Shown here: positions 18,204 through 27,677 of the stretch, one piece after another | Numbering within the stretch: the stretch's first letter is position 1 | Layout of the letters: each line of letters begins with the position of its first letter | NCBI RefSeq assembly: GCF_030347395.1 | Contig: NZ_CP128170.1 | Location: 1,736,001-1,800,000 of the forward strand | Length of the DNA: 64,000 nt | DNA from: Microbacterium sp. ET2 | GTDB lineage: Bacteria; Actinomycetota; Actinomycetes; Actinomycetales; Microbacteriaceae | Direction of reading: 5' to 3' | Notes under the pieces: model-generated | Told to the model about the DNA's origin: nothing | The model's database searches: none | Seen by the model: the letters and a program-made list of their open reading frames with translations, nothing else | Position numbers and translations under genes: made by a program

Positions 18204-18967
18204 TCCGGCCCCTCCGCGTGACGACGGCCGCCGACGAGCTCGACGAATCGGTCCTGCAGCGACTGCCCCGCGCGCACGTCGTCGACCGTGCCCGCCACGA
18301 GCAGGCGGCCGCCCGCGACGACCGCGACGTGATCGCACATGCGCTGAACGAGGTCCATCGAGTGGCTCGAGACGATGACGGTGCCGCCGGTCGCGACGTA
18401 GCCGGTCAGGATGTCCTGGATGTTCGCCGCCGAGACCGGGTCGACCGATTCGAAGGGCTCGTCGAGGACGAGGACGCGCGGGGCGTGCACGAGCGCGCAC
18501 GCGAGGGCGATCTTCTTCGTCATGCCCGCGGAGTAGTCCACGACGAGCACGCCGCCGGCCTCGGTCATGTCCAGAAGCGACAGCAGATCGGCCGTGCGCC
18601 GCGCGATCTCGTCGTGCGCCAGACCGAAGAGCATGCCGGTGTAGGTCACCAGCTGTTCCCCGGTGAGGCGGTCGAAGAGCTTCACTCCGTCGGCGAGGTT
18701 TCCGAGCATGCGCTTGGCCTCGACCGGATGCCGCCACACGTCGACCCCGTGGATGAAGGCCTGTCCCGCGTCGGGCTGAAGGAGCCCGGTCGCCATCGAC
18801 AGCGTCGTCGTCTTGCCGGCGCCGTTGGGTCCGACCAGGCCGTAGAACGACCCGGTCGGCACAGTGAGGGTCAGCCCCTCGACGGCGACCTTCTCGCCGA
18901 AGCGCTTGTGCAGACCGGTCAGCTGCATCGCCGCCGAGGGCGGTGCGGTGGTGCGGGATTCGTTCAC
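18185..18967 (-). CDS. ABC transporter ATP-binding protein (ABC-2 type)
   Basis: A 260-residue ATPase that would power the permease encoded immediately downstream. It shows Walker A GPNGAGKTT (about 46-54), a signature variant YSAGMTKKIALA, Walker B VLVLDEPFESVDP, and the switch His in IVSSHSMD. GTG 18967 is chosen for its ribosome binding site (GGAGCGAT); an in-frame ATG at 18997 is possible. The gene is divergent from the uracil permease. Exported substrate is unknown. Confidence 0.87.
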   Translation of the reverse strand: MNESRTTAPPSAAMQLTGLHKRFGEKVAVEGLTLTVPTGSFYGLVGPNGAGKTTTLSMATGLLQPDAGQAFIHGVDVWRHPVEAKRMLGNLADGVKLFDRLTGEQLVTYTGMLFGLAHDEIARRTADLLSLLDMTEAGGVLVVDYSAGMTKKIALACALVHAPRVLVLDEPFESVDPVSAANIQDILTGYVATGGTVIVSSHSMDLVQRMCDHVAVVAGGRLLVAGTVDDVRAGQSLQDRFVELVGGRRHAEGPEWLRHS

Positions 18968-19102
18968 ATCGCTCCGTCCGTCGGCGCGCCCATACATCAG
19001 CGCCCGTACAGCATTCCGGAAACCGCTCACCGCGGCAACTCGGAGGAGGTGCGCCGCCCCGGATAGGGTGAGTCCCGCCATCCGCGGAAGGAAGACCCAC
19101 CC

Positions 19103-20428
19103 ATGCCCATCTGGAAGCTGCACGGAGACGGCCGCACCGTCGCACCCGGAAGCGTCGTCGGCCCGCAGGAGCGCCTCGCCTGGGGAGCGACGGTCGCACT
19201 CGGCATCCAGCACGTCATCGCGATGTTCGGCGCGACGTTCCTCGTGCCGGTGCTCACCGGCTTCCCGGTGTCGACGACGCTGCTCTTCTCCGGGGTCGGC
19301 ACCCTGCTCTTCCTCCTCATCACGCGCAACCGCCTGCCCAGCTACCTGGGATCGTCGTTCGCCTTCATCGCCCCCGTCACAGCCGCCACCGCCTCGCAGG
19401 GCATGGGCTCGGCCTTGGCGGGCATCGTCGCCGTCGGGGTGCTGCTCGCCGCGGTCGGAGTCGTGGTCCAGCTCGCGGGTCTCGGCTGGATCGAGAGGCT
19501 GATGCCGCCGGTGGTGGCGGGCGCCATCGTCGCCCTCATCGGCTTCAACCTCGCGCCGGTGGCGTGGGACAGCTACCAGCAGCAGCCGGTGATCGCGACG
19601 GTGACGCTGACCGCCGTCATCCTGTTCAGCGTCCTGTTCCGCGGCTTCCTCGGGCGCATCTCGATCTTCCTCGGCGTCGTGGTCGGCTATGTCGTCGCTC
19701 TCCTCGTCGGCGCGGTGGACTTCACCGCCGTCGGCGAGGCCGCGTGGGTGGGCCTTCCCGAGTTCCAGCTCGCCGACTTCGGCTCGCCCGGCACATGGAG
19801 CGTCATCGCGATGTTCCTGCCCGTCGTGCTGGTGCTCATCGCGGAGAACGTCGGGCACGTCCGCGGGGTGGCGACGATGACGGATGCCTCGGTGAACCGC
19901 TCGACCGGACGCGCCCTCATCGCCGACGGCGCGGCCACGACGCTCGCGGGCTTCTTCGGCGGCTCGGGCACGACGACCTACGGCGAGAACATCGGCGTGA
20001 TGGCGGCGACGCGGGTGTACTCCACCGCGGCGTACTGGGTGGCCGGGGCCACCGCCATCCTCCTCAGCCTGTCGCCCAAGGTGGGCGCGCTGTTCAACTC
20101 GATCCCCGCGGGCGTGCTCGGGGGTGTCACGACGGCGCTGTACGGACTGATCGGCATCATCGGCATCAAGATCTGGGTCGACAACCGGGTGGACTTCTCG
20201 CGCCCCGTCAATCAGTACACCGCCGCCGTCGCCCTCGTCGTCGCCATCGCCGGCTTCACCCTCGAGTGGGGCGACTTCCAGCTCGGGGCGATCGTGCTGG
20301 GCACGGCCGCGGCGCTGGTGATCTACCACCTCGGCAACGCCATCGCGCGGTGGCGCCGCACCGGAGCCGACGACGGTGGTCCCCTCCCGGCGGTCGGGCC
20401 GCTTGGGGGCGACCCCACGGAACGGTGA
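19103..20428 (+). CDS. Uracil/xanthine permease (NCS2 family)
   Basis: A nucleobase:cation symporter of 441 residues with about 14 TM segments. NCS2/UraA features include ALGIQHVIAMFGATFLVP near TM1 and the glutamate motif VLVLIAENVGHV around residue 250. The residues in GGSGTTTYGENIGVMAATRV around 290-310 form part of the substrate site. Uracil is the most likely substrate by the UraA-like sequence, but xanthine cannot be excluded. A ribosome binding site (GGAAGGA) precedes ATG 19103, and TAGGGT at 19064-19069 is a likely -10. Confidence 0.88.
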   Translation: MPIWKLHGDGRTVAPGSVVGPQERLAWGATVALGIQHVIAMFGATFLVPVLTGFPVSTTLLFSGVGTLLFLLITRNRLPSYLGSSFAFIAPVTAATASQGMGSALAGIVAVGVLLAAVGVVVQLAGLGWIERLMPPVVAGAIVALIGFNLAPVAWDSYQQQPVIATVTLTAVILFSVLFRGFLGRISIFLGVVVGYVVALLVGAVDFTAVGEAAWVGLPEFQLADFGSPGTWSVIAMFLPVVLVLIAENVGHVRGVATMTDASVNRSTGRALIADGAATTLAGFFGGSGTTTYGENIGVMAATRVYSTAAYWVAGATAILLSLSPKVGALFNSIPAGVLGGVTTALYGLIGIIGIKIWVDNRVDFSRPVNQYTAAVALVVAIAGFTLEWGDFQLGAIVLGTAAALVIYHLGNAIARWRRTGADDGGPLPAVGPLGGDPTER

Positions 20429-20450
20429 CGAACCAGGCGACGGTGATGAT

Positions 20451-21461
20451 TCAGGTCGAGTCGCGCACCACCAGTTCGGTGCCGAGGATCGTCGCGTGCG
20501 GCGGATTCCGCCCGGCCAGAAGGTCGAGGAGCACACCCGCCATCTGCTCGCCCTGCTGCAGCGAGGGCTGACGCATCGTCGTCAGTGCCGGCTGCACCGC
20601 CACGGCGATGGGCGAGTCGTCGAAGCCGACGACGGCGACGTCTTCGGGAACACGGCGTCCGGTGCGACGCAGGACCTCGACGGCACCCTGGGCCATGAGG
20701 TCGCTCGCGACGAACAGCCCGTCGAACTCCACCCCGCTGTAGACGATGCGCTCCATCGCGCGCATTCCACCGTCGGTCGTGAAGTCGCCGTCCTCGACGG
20801 CCACCTCGGCGAGTCCCTCGGCCGCCAGCGCCTCGCGGAATCCCGCCAGTCGGTCGACGCCCGCCGCCATCGTCAGCGACCCCGTGATGGTCGCGATGCG
20901 ACGCCGGCCCTTGGCGATGAGGTGCGCCGCGGCATCCTTCCCGCCCCGCAGATTGTCGACGTCGACGTAGTAGTCCAGGGGCCCGAGCCGGGGCGGCCGG
21001 CCGCCGTACACGACCGGGAGAGCGCTGGCGATCCGGTCGAGGAACGTGTCGCTCGTGTGGTGCGACACCACCACCGCCCCGTCGACAGAGCCGCTCCGCA
21101 GATAGCTCGTCGTCTTGTCTCCGGGATCGTCGCTGGCGATGAAGAGATTCAGGACGTAGTCCGAGCGGCTGAGACGACGGTTGATGCCCGACACGATCGC
21201 CGCGAAGAACGGGTCGCCGAAGAAGCGGGTCGTGTCCTCGGGCACGATGAGCGCCACCGCGTGGGTCTGACGGCTGGCGAGCGAGCGGGCGGCGCGATTG
21301 GGCACGTAGTTCAGTTCGGCGATGGCGCGCCGCACCGACTCCAACGCGGCCGGGCTCACCGCGGTGGAGCCGTTGACCACGCGCGAGACCGTCGAGCGGG
21401 AGACCCCGGCGGCCGCGGCCACCTCTTCGATGGTCGCGGCAGCCCTGGTGTCACTGCTCAT
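20451..21461 (-). CDS. cebR: LacI-family repressor, CebR-like
   Basis: A 336-residue LacI/GalR regulator. The HTH is at about 8-31 (TIEEVAAAAGVSRSTVSRVV), the hinge helix follows (NYVPNRAARSLASR), and a periplasmic-binding-like sugar domain makes up the rest. It is the last gene of a cluster encoding a sugar ABC importer and a GH1 beta-glucosidase. Three 14-bp sites in front of cebE match the Streptomyces CebR operator TGGGAGCGCTCCCA, so this protein is the probable cellobiose/cello-oligosaccharide-responsive repressor. The assignment is by context and operator, not by ligand data. Confidence 0.82.
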   Translation of the reverse strand: MSSDTRAAATIEEVAAAAGVSRSTVSRVVNGSTAVSPAALESVRRAIAELNYVPNRAARSLASRQTHAVALIVPEDTTRFFGDPFFAAIVSGINRRLSRSDYVLNLFIASDDPGDKTTSYLRSGSVDGAVVVSHHTSDTFLDRIASALPVVYGGRPPRLGPLDYYVDVDNLRGGKDAAAHLIAKGRRRIATITGSLTMAAGVDRLAGFREALAAEGLAEVAVEDGDFTTDGGMRAMERIVYSGVEFDGLFVASDLMAQGAVEVLRRTGRRVPEDVAVVGFDDSPIAVAVQPALTTMRQPSLQQGEQMAGVLLDLLAGRNPPHATILGTELVVRDST

Positions 21462-21504
21462 GGGATGCCTCCTTGCCCGCGGGGCACCCGCCTCGCGATC
21501 GACG

Positions 21505-23004
21505 CTACGACAGGGCCTCGGGGTGGACGTCGTCGAGCTCTCGTGCTGCGATGATACGGCGGTACTCGCGACCGGAGTCCTTCACCGTGCGCACCTGGGT
21601 GTCGTAGTCGACCCGGACGATGCCGAAGCGCTTCTCGTATCCCCACGCCCACTCGTAGTTGTCCAGCAGCGACCAGTAGAAGTAGCCGCGCACATCGACG
21701 CCTGATTCGGCGGCGTCCAGCACTGCACCGAGGTGCGACCGGAGGAACGCCGTCCGCTCCGCATCGGCGACCCGCGTTACGCCGCCGTCGACGATCACGT
21801 CATCGTCGTAGGCCGCGCCGTTCTCGGTGACGTAGAGCGCGACGCCCGCCGGTTCGGCGTACTCGTCCCACGTGCGCCGGAGCAGACGCGTCAGCCCCTC
21901 GGGCTGCACCTCCCAGTTCATCGCGGTGCGGGCGAGCCCCCGGTCGTGCCAGAAGATGCCGTCCGATGCCGGGAACGGCGACGCGGTCACGCGGTCGGTC
22001 GGAGCGTCGCCGCGCGGCGGTGCGACCACCGGCGGCGTCGCGCCCACGAGCTCACCGTGGTAGTAGTTCACGCCGAGGGTGTCGAACGGCGTGCTGATCG
22101 CGGCGAGGTCGCCCGGCTGCACGGCCTCGGTGAAGACGGCGACGGCCGCGGCATCCTTCTTCTCGAAATCCGAGAGGATGTCGGCCGGATACGCACCGCG
22201 GAAGAGGGGGTCGAGGAACCAGCGGTTGAACTGCCCGTCGATGCGACGTGCCGCGTCGACGTCGGCCGGATCGGTCGGATCAGCGGGATCGGCGACGGTG
22301 AGGTTCAGCGTGATGCCGAGCGTCAGGGACGCGTCGCGGGCACGGAGCTCGCGGACGGTCTGACCGTGGCCGAGGAGCAGGTGGTGGGAGGCGAGCATGC
22401 CCTCGGTCATGCTGAAACGCCCGGGAGCGTGGATCCCCGCGGTGTAGCTGAGGAACGACGCGCACCACGGCTCGTTGAGCGTGGTCCAGACGTTCACCCG
22501 GTCGCCGAGGGCGTCGTGCATGTCGAGCGCGTACTCGGTGAAGAGGTCGGCGGTGTCGCGGTTCGCCCAGCCACCCCGTTCCTGGAGCGCCTGCGGGAGG
22601 TCCCAGTGGTAGAGCGTCAGCCAGGGGAGGATGCCGGCGTCGAGCAGCTCGTCGACGAGCCGACGGTAGAAGTCGACCCCGGCGGGGTTGAGGGCGCCGC
22701 CGTCCGGTCGCACCCGCGACCATGAGGTCGAGAAGCGGTAGGTCTGGAGTCCCATCTCCTTCATCAGCGCCACGTCGTCGCGATAGAGGTGATAGTGGTC
22801 GCACGCCACGTCGCCGTTGTCACCGTTGATGACCGCCCCCGGCACGCGGCTGAACGCATCCCAGATGGAGTCGCGTCGTCCGTCGTCGTGCGCGGCGCCC
22901 TCGATCTGGTAGGCGGCGGTTGCGGCGCCGAAGAGGAAGCCGGGCGGGAAGGCGCGGACGCCCGTGACGTCGAGGCGGGGGTCCTCGGTGAGGTCGATGG
23001 TCAT
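21505..23004 (-). CDS. bglC: Glycoside hydrolase family 1 beta-glucosidase
   Basis: A 499-residue GH1 enzyme, cytoplasmic (no signal peptide), that would hydrolyse imported beta-glucosides such as cellobiose to glucose. The acid/base Glu is in TTLNEPW (about E178) and the nucleophile Glu in YVTENGAAYDD (about E394). The N-terminal GH1 signature PGFLFGAATAAYQIEG and the C-terminal SLLDNYEWAWGYEKRFGIV are intact. It begins 1 base after the cebG stop, in the same operon. The order cebE-F-G-bglC parallels the Streptomyces ceb cluster. Confidence 0.93.
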   Translation of the reverse strand: MTIDLTEDPRLDVTGVRAFPPGFLFGAATAAYQIEGAAHDDGRRDSIWDAFSRVPGAVINGDNGDVACDHYHLYRDDVALMKEMGLQTYRFSTSWSRVRPDGGALNPAGVDFYRRLVDELLDAGILPWLTLYHWDLPQALQERGGWANRDTADLFTEYALDMHDALGDRVNVWTTLNEPWCASFLSYTAGIHAPGRFSMTEGMLASHHLLLGHGQTVRELRARDASLTLGITLNLTVADPADPTDPADVDAARRIDGQFNRWFLDPLFRGAYPADILSDFEKKDAAAVAVFTEAVQPGDLAAISTPFDTLGVNYYHGELVGATPPVVAPPRGDAPTDRVTASPFPASDGIFWHDRGLARTAMNWEVQPEGLTRLLRRTWDEYAEPAGVALYVTENGAAYDDDVIVDGGVTRVADAERTAFLRSHLGAVLDAAESGVDVRGYFYWSLLDNYEWAWGYEKRFGIVRVDYDTQVRTVKDSGREYRRIIAARELDDVHPEALS

Positions 23005-23005
23005 A

Positions 23006-23935
23006 TCAGCCTTTCACTGCTCCGGCCATGATGCCGCTGATGAGCTGCTTGCCCGCGACGATGAACAGGATAAGCAACGGGATCGTCGCCATCACCGCGC
23101 CGGCGAGGACGATGGAGTAGTCGATGTAGTACCCCGACTGCAGCTGGCTGAGCGCCGTCTGCAGCGTGGGGTTCGACGGGCTCAGCACGATCAGCGGCCA
23201 GAGGTAATCCGTCCATGCCGTCATGAACGTGAAGAGCCCGAGGATCGCCATCGCCGGTCGCGCGGCGGGAACACCGACGGTGAGGAAGGTGCGGAACTGG
23301 CCCGCGCCGTCGACGCGGGCCGCCTCGATGAGCTCGTCGGGGATGACGTCGACGAGGTACTGGCGCATGAAGAAGACCCCGAACGCCGTGACGAGGGTGG
23401 GCACGATCACCGCGCCGATGGTGCCGGTCCAGCCGAGCTCGCGCATCACCATGAAGAGGGGAATGATGCCGAGCTGAGTGGGAATCGCCATGGTGGCGAT
23501 GACGAAGAGCATGAGCCCGTTGCGCCCGCGGAACTTCAGCTTGGCGAAGGCGTAGCCGGCGATCGTGGAGAACGTCACGACCGAGATCGTGATGATGCCC
23601 GAGATGACGATCGAGTTGCCGAGCGCCAGCCAGAACGGGATGGCATCGAGCACGCGGACGGCGTTGGCCAGGAAGTTTCCGCCGGGGATCAGCGGAAACG
23701 TCTCGCCACGGGTGGCGTTCGTGCCGCTGGCGACGACGAACGACCACCAGAGGGGATAGACGCTGCCGATGATGAACGCGGCGAGCAGGCCGTAGGTGAG
23801 GAATCCCGGGCGACTGCCGATTCCGGCGTTGCCGGTCTCACGGCCGCGTCGGCGCTTGCCGGGACGCTCGGCGGGGTCGTTGTCGAGGGTCTCGACCTGC
23901 ACCGCGGGAAGGGGCTCGGGGATGCTGATGCTCAT
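23006..23935 (-). CDS. cebG: Sugar ABC transporter permease, MalG/CebG family
   Basis: A 309-residue CUT1-family permease with six TM helices. The EAA loop EAARVDGAGQFRTFLTVGVP (about 210-229) contacts the ATPase. A long charged N-terminal extension (ERPGKRRRGRETG) precedes TM1. ATG 23935 overlaps the cebF stop by 4 bp. No dedicated ATPase gene is in the cluster; Streptomyces CebEFG uses the shared ATPase MsiK, and the same is likely here. Confidence 0.9.
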   Translation of the reverse strand: MSISIPEPLPAVQVETLDNDPAERPGKRRRGRETGNAGIGSRPGFLTYGLLAAFIIGSVYPLWWSFVVASGTNATRGETFPLIPGGNFLANAVRVLDAIPFWLALGNSIVISGIITISVVTFSTIAGYAFAKLKFRGRNGLMLFVIATMAIPTQLGIIPLFMVMRELGWTGTIGAVIVPTLVTAFGVFFMRQYLVDVIPDELIEAARVDGAGQFRTFLTVGVPAARPAMAILGLFTFMTAWTDYLWPLIVLSPSNPTLQTALSQLQSGYYIDYSIVLAGAVMATIPLLILFIVAGKQLISGIMAGAVKG

Positions 23936-24993
23936 TCGACGCCTCCGTGGGCTCGGGCCTGGCGCTGCGCGATGCGGCGGGCTTTGCGGTCGGATCGGGA
24001 GTCGGATGTCGCGATGCGCCGGGCGATCGCGAAATTCAGGACGCCGAACAGCACGATCAGGAGGAACAGCAGCCACGCGACGGCGGAGGCCTCCCCGAGG
24101 TTCGTGCGGAAGAACGCCAGCTCCCAGAGGAACAGGACGGTGGTCTGGAACTGCCTGTCGCTGCCGCCGATGCCGCCGGCGGTGGAGACGTCGAACAGGC
24201 GTGGTTCGGCGAAGATCTGCAGACCGCCGATGGTGGCGGTGATGATGACGAAGATCAGCGTCGGACGGATCGTGGGAATGGTGATCGAGAAGAAGCGGCG
24301 GACCGGCCCGGCACCGTCGATGGCGGCGGATTCGTACAGGTCGCGCGGCACCGCCTGCATGGCGGCGAGGAGGATGAGGGCGTTGTAGCCCGTCCAGCGG
24401 AAGTTCACCATGATCGCGATGGCGAGATGGCTGAGGAAGCGATCGCGCTTCCACTCCTGATCGGCGATGCCGAACAGGTTCAAGAGGTTGTTCGCGAGGC
24501 CGTCGGCGTCGCTGAAGATGCTGGAGAAGATCAGCGCGACGGCGACCGGGGTCACCACGAAGGGGAGCAGCACGCTCATGCGCCAGAACGTCGGCGCACG
24601 CAGGCCCCGGTCGAGAAGGTACGCGACGATCAGCGCGATGGTCAGCTGCGGGATGGCGGAGAGCAGGAAGATGCTCAGGGTGTTGAAGATCGAGTTCCAG
24701 AACATCCGGTCGTTCAGGATCTCGACGAAGTTGCCGAGCCCCACGAAGTCGCCCTGACCCTGGAGCAGATCCCAGTCGTAGAGCGAGACGTTGAAGGTGT
24801 AGATGAGGGGGAACAGGCCCACCACGCCGAAGAGGAGGAAGAACGGCGCGATGTAGAGGTAGGGGGAGGCCTTCTGGTCGGCCTTGGACAGACGCTGCCG
24901 GAAGGGAGAACGGATGCGCCGTGGCATCCGGTTCGGCTCGTCGTGTCCGGCACCGGCGGATGCCGATGTGGAGGACGGCAGTGTCGCGGTCAT
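23932..24993 (-). CDS. cebF: Sugar ABC transporter permease, MalF/CebF family
   Basis: A 353-residue CUT1-family permease, partner of the following MalG-like protein. It has an N-terminal Ser/Ala-rich cytoplasmic tail, a first TM in SPYLYIAPFFLLFGVVGLFP, and about six TMs in all. The coupling loop is ESAAIDGAGPVRRFFSITIP (about 240-259). It follows cebE by 74 bases and overlaps cebG by 4 bp. Confidence 0.9.
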   Translation of the reverse strand: MTATLPSSTSASAGAGHDEPNRMPRRIRSPFRQRLSKADQKASPYLYIAPFFLLFGVVGLFPLIYTFNVSLYDWDLLQGQGDFVGLGNFVEILNDRMFWNSIFNTLSIFLLSAIPQLTIALIVAYLLDRGLRAPTFWRMSVLLPFVVTPVAVALIFSSIFSDADGLANNLLNLFGIADQEWKRDRFLSHLAIAIMVNFRWTGYNALILLAAMQAVPRDLYESAAIDGAGPVRRFFSITIPTIRPTLIFVIITATIGGLQIFAEPRLFDVSTAGGIGGSDRQFQTTVLFLWELAFFRTNLGEASAVAWLLFLLIVLFGVLNFAIARRIATSDSRSDRKARRIAQRQARAHGGVE

Positions 24994-25067
24994 GGGGTTC
25001 CTCTCGCGGCGAGATGGTTCGGGGCCCCGGGCTGTGCGCCCGGAGGCCCCGTGTCATGCGGTCGAGA

Positions 25068-26378
25068 TCAATCGACCAGTTCGTTCAGCAGGCCGAGAGC
25101 CTGGTCCCAGGCACCCTGCGTGTCGGTGTCACCCTGGTCGAGCGCGGTCAGCGCCGGCCCGAAGACGTTCTCCTGGATGACCGAGTCGTCCGGACCCTTG
25201 AACTGAGCGACGACGCCCTGCGCGCGCTCGGCGAGGATCGATCCGACCGGCGCGTCGTTGAAGAACGCGTTCGGGGTGGCCTCGGCGGCCAGGGCCTCCT
25301 GCGCCTCGACGGTCGAGGGGAAGGTGCCCGCAGCCTCGAACTGCTTGATCTGCTGCTCGGGCTGCGTCAGCCAGTCAGCCAGCGCCGCGGCCTCTTCAGG
25401 GTGCTGCGACGTGGTCGGGACGGTGAGGAAGGCGCCGCCCCAGTTGGCCGAGCCGCCGGGGAAGACATCGGCGAAGTCCCATCCGGTCGCCGCGTCGCCG
25501 CCGCCGGCTTCGACCTGACCCTGCACGACGCCGAGCATCCAGCCCGGGCAGACGAAGGTCGCGAAGGTGCCGTCGACGAACGAGGTGCCGCCGTTCCAGT
25601 CCCACGCGCTCTGCGCGGCCGACAGGCCGTCTTCGGTCGCCGCGCCGAGCAGCTGGAAGCGCTCCTCCAGCTCGGTGTTGCCCTCGACGTTCAGCTCTCC
25701 GTCGGAGGTGTAGTACCCCTCGGGAAGCTGGTTGACCATGGCGTTCCAGACGAAGCCGGAGTGGTCGTACCAAGCCTTCCCGGTCGCCTCGTTGTACCGG
25801 CGGCCGACGTCGAAATAGGTCTCCCAGTCACCCTCGAGAAGGGCCGCGACCTCTTCGCGATCGGTGGGCAGGCCCGCCGCCTCGAACGCGGGGGCGTTGT
25901 AGCAGATGCCCTGCGGGCCGATGTCGGTGCCGTAGCCGATGACGCGACCCTCCGCGTCGGTGGCCTGGTCGTACTTCCACTCGACCCAGTCACCCTGGCG
26001 GTCTTCGATGCCGTGGTCGCGCAGGTCGACGAACTGGTCGGAGACGCCCATCACCTGGCCGAGCCACCCCTCCTCGACGGCGACGATGTCGGACAGGCCC
26101 GAGCCGGCCGCGATCTTGGTGAACGCATCGGTGCGCGCGTTTCCACCGGTGTCGATGTTGGTCGCGTCGATGGTGATGCCGGGGTTGACCTCTTCGTACT
26201 CGGCGTAGAGGTCGTCGTAGCCGAACGTGCCGAAGGTGGTGATGGTGAGGGTGATGTCCTCACCGGACTCGCCGCCCGCGGCGTCGCCGCCGGAGGAGCT
26301 GCAGCCCGCGAGGACGAGGGCGGTGGATGATGCGATCGCAGCCGCGACGGCCGCTTTGCGCATGGTGGATGACGTCAC
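25068..26378 (-). CDS. cebE: Extracellular sugar-binding lipoprotein, CebE-like
   Basis: A 436-residue family-1 solute-binding lipoprotein. The signal peptide has a basic n-region (MRK), a hydrophobic core and the lipobox LAGC with Cys26 as the lipidation site, followed by a Ser/Gly linker. The mature domain starts ITLTITTFGTFGYDD. GTG 26378 is chosen because AAAGGAGT stands seven bases upstream; a GTG at 26384 is too close to that site. It is the first gene of the operon, behind three CebR-type operators, and delivers sugar to CebF/CebG. Cellobiose or cello-oligosaccharides are the inferred ligand. Confidence 0.9.
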   Translation of the reverse strand: MTSSTMRKAAVAAAIASSTALVLAGCSSSGGDAAGGESGEDITLTITTFGTFGYDDLYAEYEEVNPGITIDATNIDTGGNARTDAFTKIAAGSGLSDIVAVEEGWLGQVMGVSDQFVDLRDHGIEDRQGDWVEWKYDQATDAEGRVIGYGTDIGPQGICYNAPAFEAAGLPTDREEVAALLEGDWETYFDVGRRYNEATGKAWYDHSGFVWNAMVNQLPEGYYTSDGELNVEGNTELEERFQLLGAATEDGLSAAQSAWDWNGGTSFVDGTFATFVCPGWMLGVVQGQVEAGGGDAATGWDFADVFPGGSANWGGAFLTVPTTSQHPEEAAALADWLTQPEQQIKQFEAAGTFPSTVEAQEALAAEATPNAFFNDAPVGSILAERAQGVVAQFKGPDDSVIQENVFGPALTALDQGDTDTQGAWDQALGLLNELVD

Positions 26379-26446
26379 GATCACTCCTTTGTGGATGGAA
26401 GAGCACGGTGCTGTGTCGGTGACACGGTGCGGGATTGACGTTTCCG

Positions 26447-26516
26447 TGGAACCGCTCCCACGGATTGCGGACGACGCTATGGGATCGCTCTCATAAATGT
26501 CAAGGGAGCGCTCCCA
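26447..26516 (-). promoter_or_regulatory. cebE promoter with three CebR-type operators
   Basis: Three 14-bp near-palindromes resemble TGGGAGCGCTCCCA. The best is at 26503-26516 (12-bp perfect core), the second at 26480-26493, the third at 26447-26460. The -35 TTGACA (26503-26498) abuts the first, the second occupies the spacer of the promoter (-10 near 26475-26481, CATAGCG), and the third is downstream of the start point. Repressor binding would block RNA polymerase. Confidence 0.8.
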
Positions 26517-26578
26517 AGAAATCGGATAACGATCAGGTCACGACGATGAGGCGGGAGGTCGGGCCGTAAGATGTCGGT

Positions 26579-26828
26579 GTGCCCACCATCGTCGTCGACG
26601 TCATGCCCAAGGCCGAGCCTGCTCGACCCGCAGGGGAAGGCGGTCGCCGGAGCCCTCACCCGGCTCGGCGTCGACCGCTTCTCGGGTGTTCGCATCGGCA
26701 AGCGTTTCGAGTTGACCGTCGACGGGGAGGTCGATGACGAGACTCTCGCCGCGGCCCGCCGCATCGCCGCCGAGGTGCTCTCCAACGACGTGATCGAGGA
26801 CGTCGTCGGCGTGGAGGTCGTGGAGTGA
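26579..26828 (+). CDS. purS: Phosphoribosylformylglycinamidine synthase subunit PurS, one-base frameshift
   Basis: The small subunit of FGAM synthase, which bridges PurL and PurQ. The normal protein would be about 82 residues: [30 protein letters not shown], then [20 protein letters not shown]. The observed sequence has one extra C at 26618-26619, so the frame breaks after PKAE. GTG 26579 is the start: TAAGAT lies six bases upstream (leaderless). The stop overlaps purQ by 4 bp. As in purF, the indel is in an essential-pathway gene and is probably a sequence error. No purL is present in this window. Confidence 0.88.
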
Positions 26829-27529
26829 CCGCCCGTATCGGCGTCATCACCTTCCCCGGGAGTCTCGACGACGCCGACGCCCGCCGCGCCGTGCGTCTCG
26901 CGGGCGGTGAGCCGGTCGCCCTCTGGCACGGCTCGCACGACCTCGACGGTGTGGACGCCCTCATCCTCCCGGGTGGTTTCAGCTACGGCGACTACCTGCG
27001 CGCCGGGGCGATCGCCGCGCTCGCGCCCATCATGTCGGAGGTCACCGACGCCGCCCGGGGCGGGATGCCCGTGCTCGGCATCTGCAACGGCTTCCAGATG
27101 CTCGTCGAGGCGCACCTCCTGCCGGGCGGCCTGATCCGCAACGCCCATCAGCAGTTCATCCGCCGCGATCAGCGTCTGCGCGTCGAGAACACGTCGACGG
27201 CGTGGACGTCCGACTTCACCGACGGCGAAGAGATCATCATCCCGCTGAAGAACGCCGACGGCGGCTACATCGCCGACGCCGACACCCTCGCGCGCATCGA
27301 GGGCGAGGGCCTCGTCGCCTTCCGCTACCTGGGCGTGAACCCCAACGGGTCGCTCAACGACATCGCGGGTCTGCGCAACGAGCGCGGCAACGTCGTCGGA
27401 CTCATGCCGCACCCCGAGCACGCCGTCGAAGAGGGCTTCGGCCCCGACACCCGCCTCGCGATGCGCTCCGGCGTCGACGGCCGCCGGTTCTTCACCTCGG
27501 CGGTCGCCTCGCTCGTCGCCGCGGCCTGA
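26825..27529 (+). CDS. purQ: Phosphoribosylformylglycinamidine synthase subunit PurQ
   Basis: The glutaminase subunit of FGAM synthase, 234 residues. The class I amidotransferase triad is visible: Cys in [11 protein letters not shown] (about C92), His in [11 protein letters not shown], and the nearby Glu. The N-terminus reads [20 protein letters not shown], a typical PurQ start. GTG 26825 overlaps the purS stop. It supplies ammonia to PurL, whose gene must lie elsewhere. Confidence 0.96.
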   Translation: MTARIGVITFPGSLDDADARRAVRLAGGEPVALWHGSHDLDGVDALILPGGFSYGDYLRAGAIAALAPIMSEVTDAARGGMPVLGICNGFQMLVEAHLLPGGLIRNAHQQFIRRDQRLRVENTSTAWTSDFTDGEEIIIPLKNADGGYIADADTLARIEGEGLVAFRYLGVNPNGSLNDIAGLRNERGNVVGLMPHPEHAVEEGFGPDTRLAMRSGVDGRRFFTSAVASLVAAA

Positions 27530-27530
27530 G

Positions 27531-27677
27531 CGCGGCGACGCGGGTCACCCTTCGGGCGCACACCGGAGGCGATCCGCACGCCGGAGGACGCCGCACGCGC
27601 CCGCGACCTCTGGCCGGTCGACCACCTCCCGTGTGCGGAGCGGGCGCGAGTCTGCGGTGACGCGGCGACGCGGGTCA
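27531..27677. repeat. 17-bp direct repeat flanking the purQ-DUF1761 spacer
   Basis: CGCGGCGACGCGGGTCA occurs at 27531-27547 and again at 27661-27677. The first follows the purQ stop; the second overlaps the last codons of the convergent DUF1761 gene. The 113 bases between contain GC-rich sequence without a gene. Confidence 0.55.

Noticed and set aside
26579..26620. Programmed frameshift in purS
   Set aside because: No slippery heptamer or stimulatory structure is evident, and similar one-base errors occur in unrelated genes nearby.
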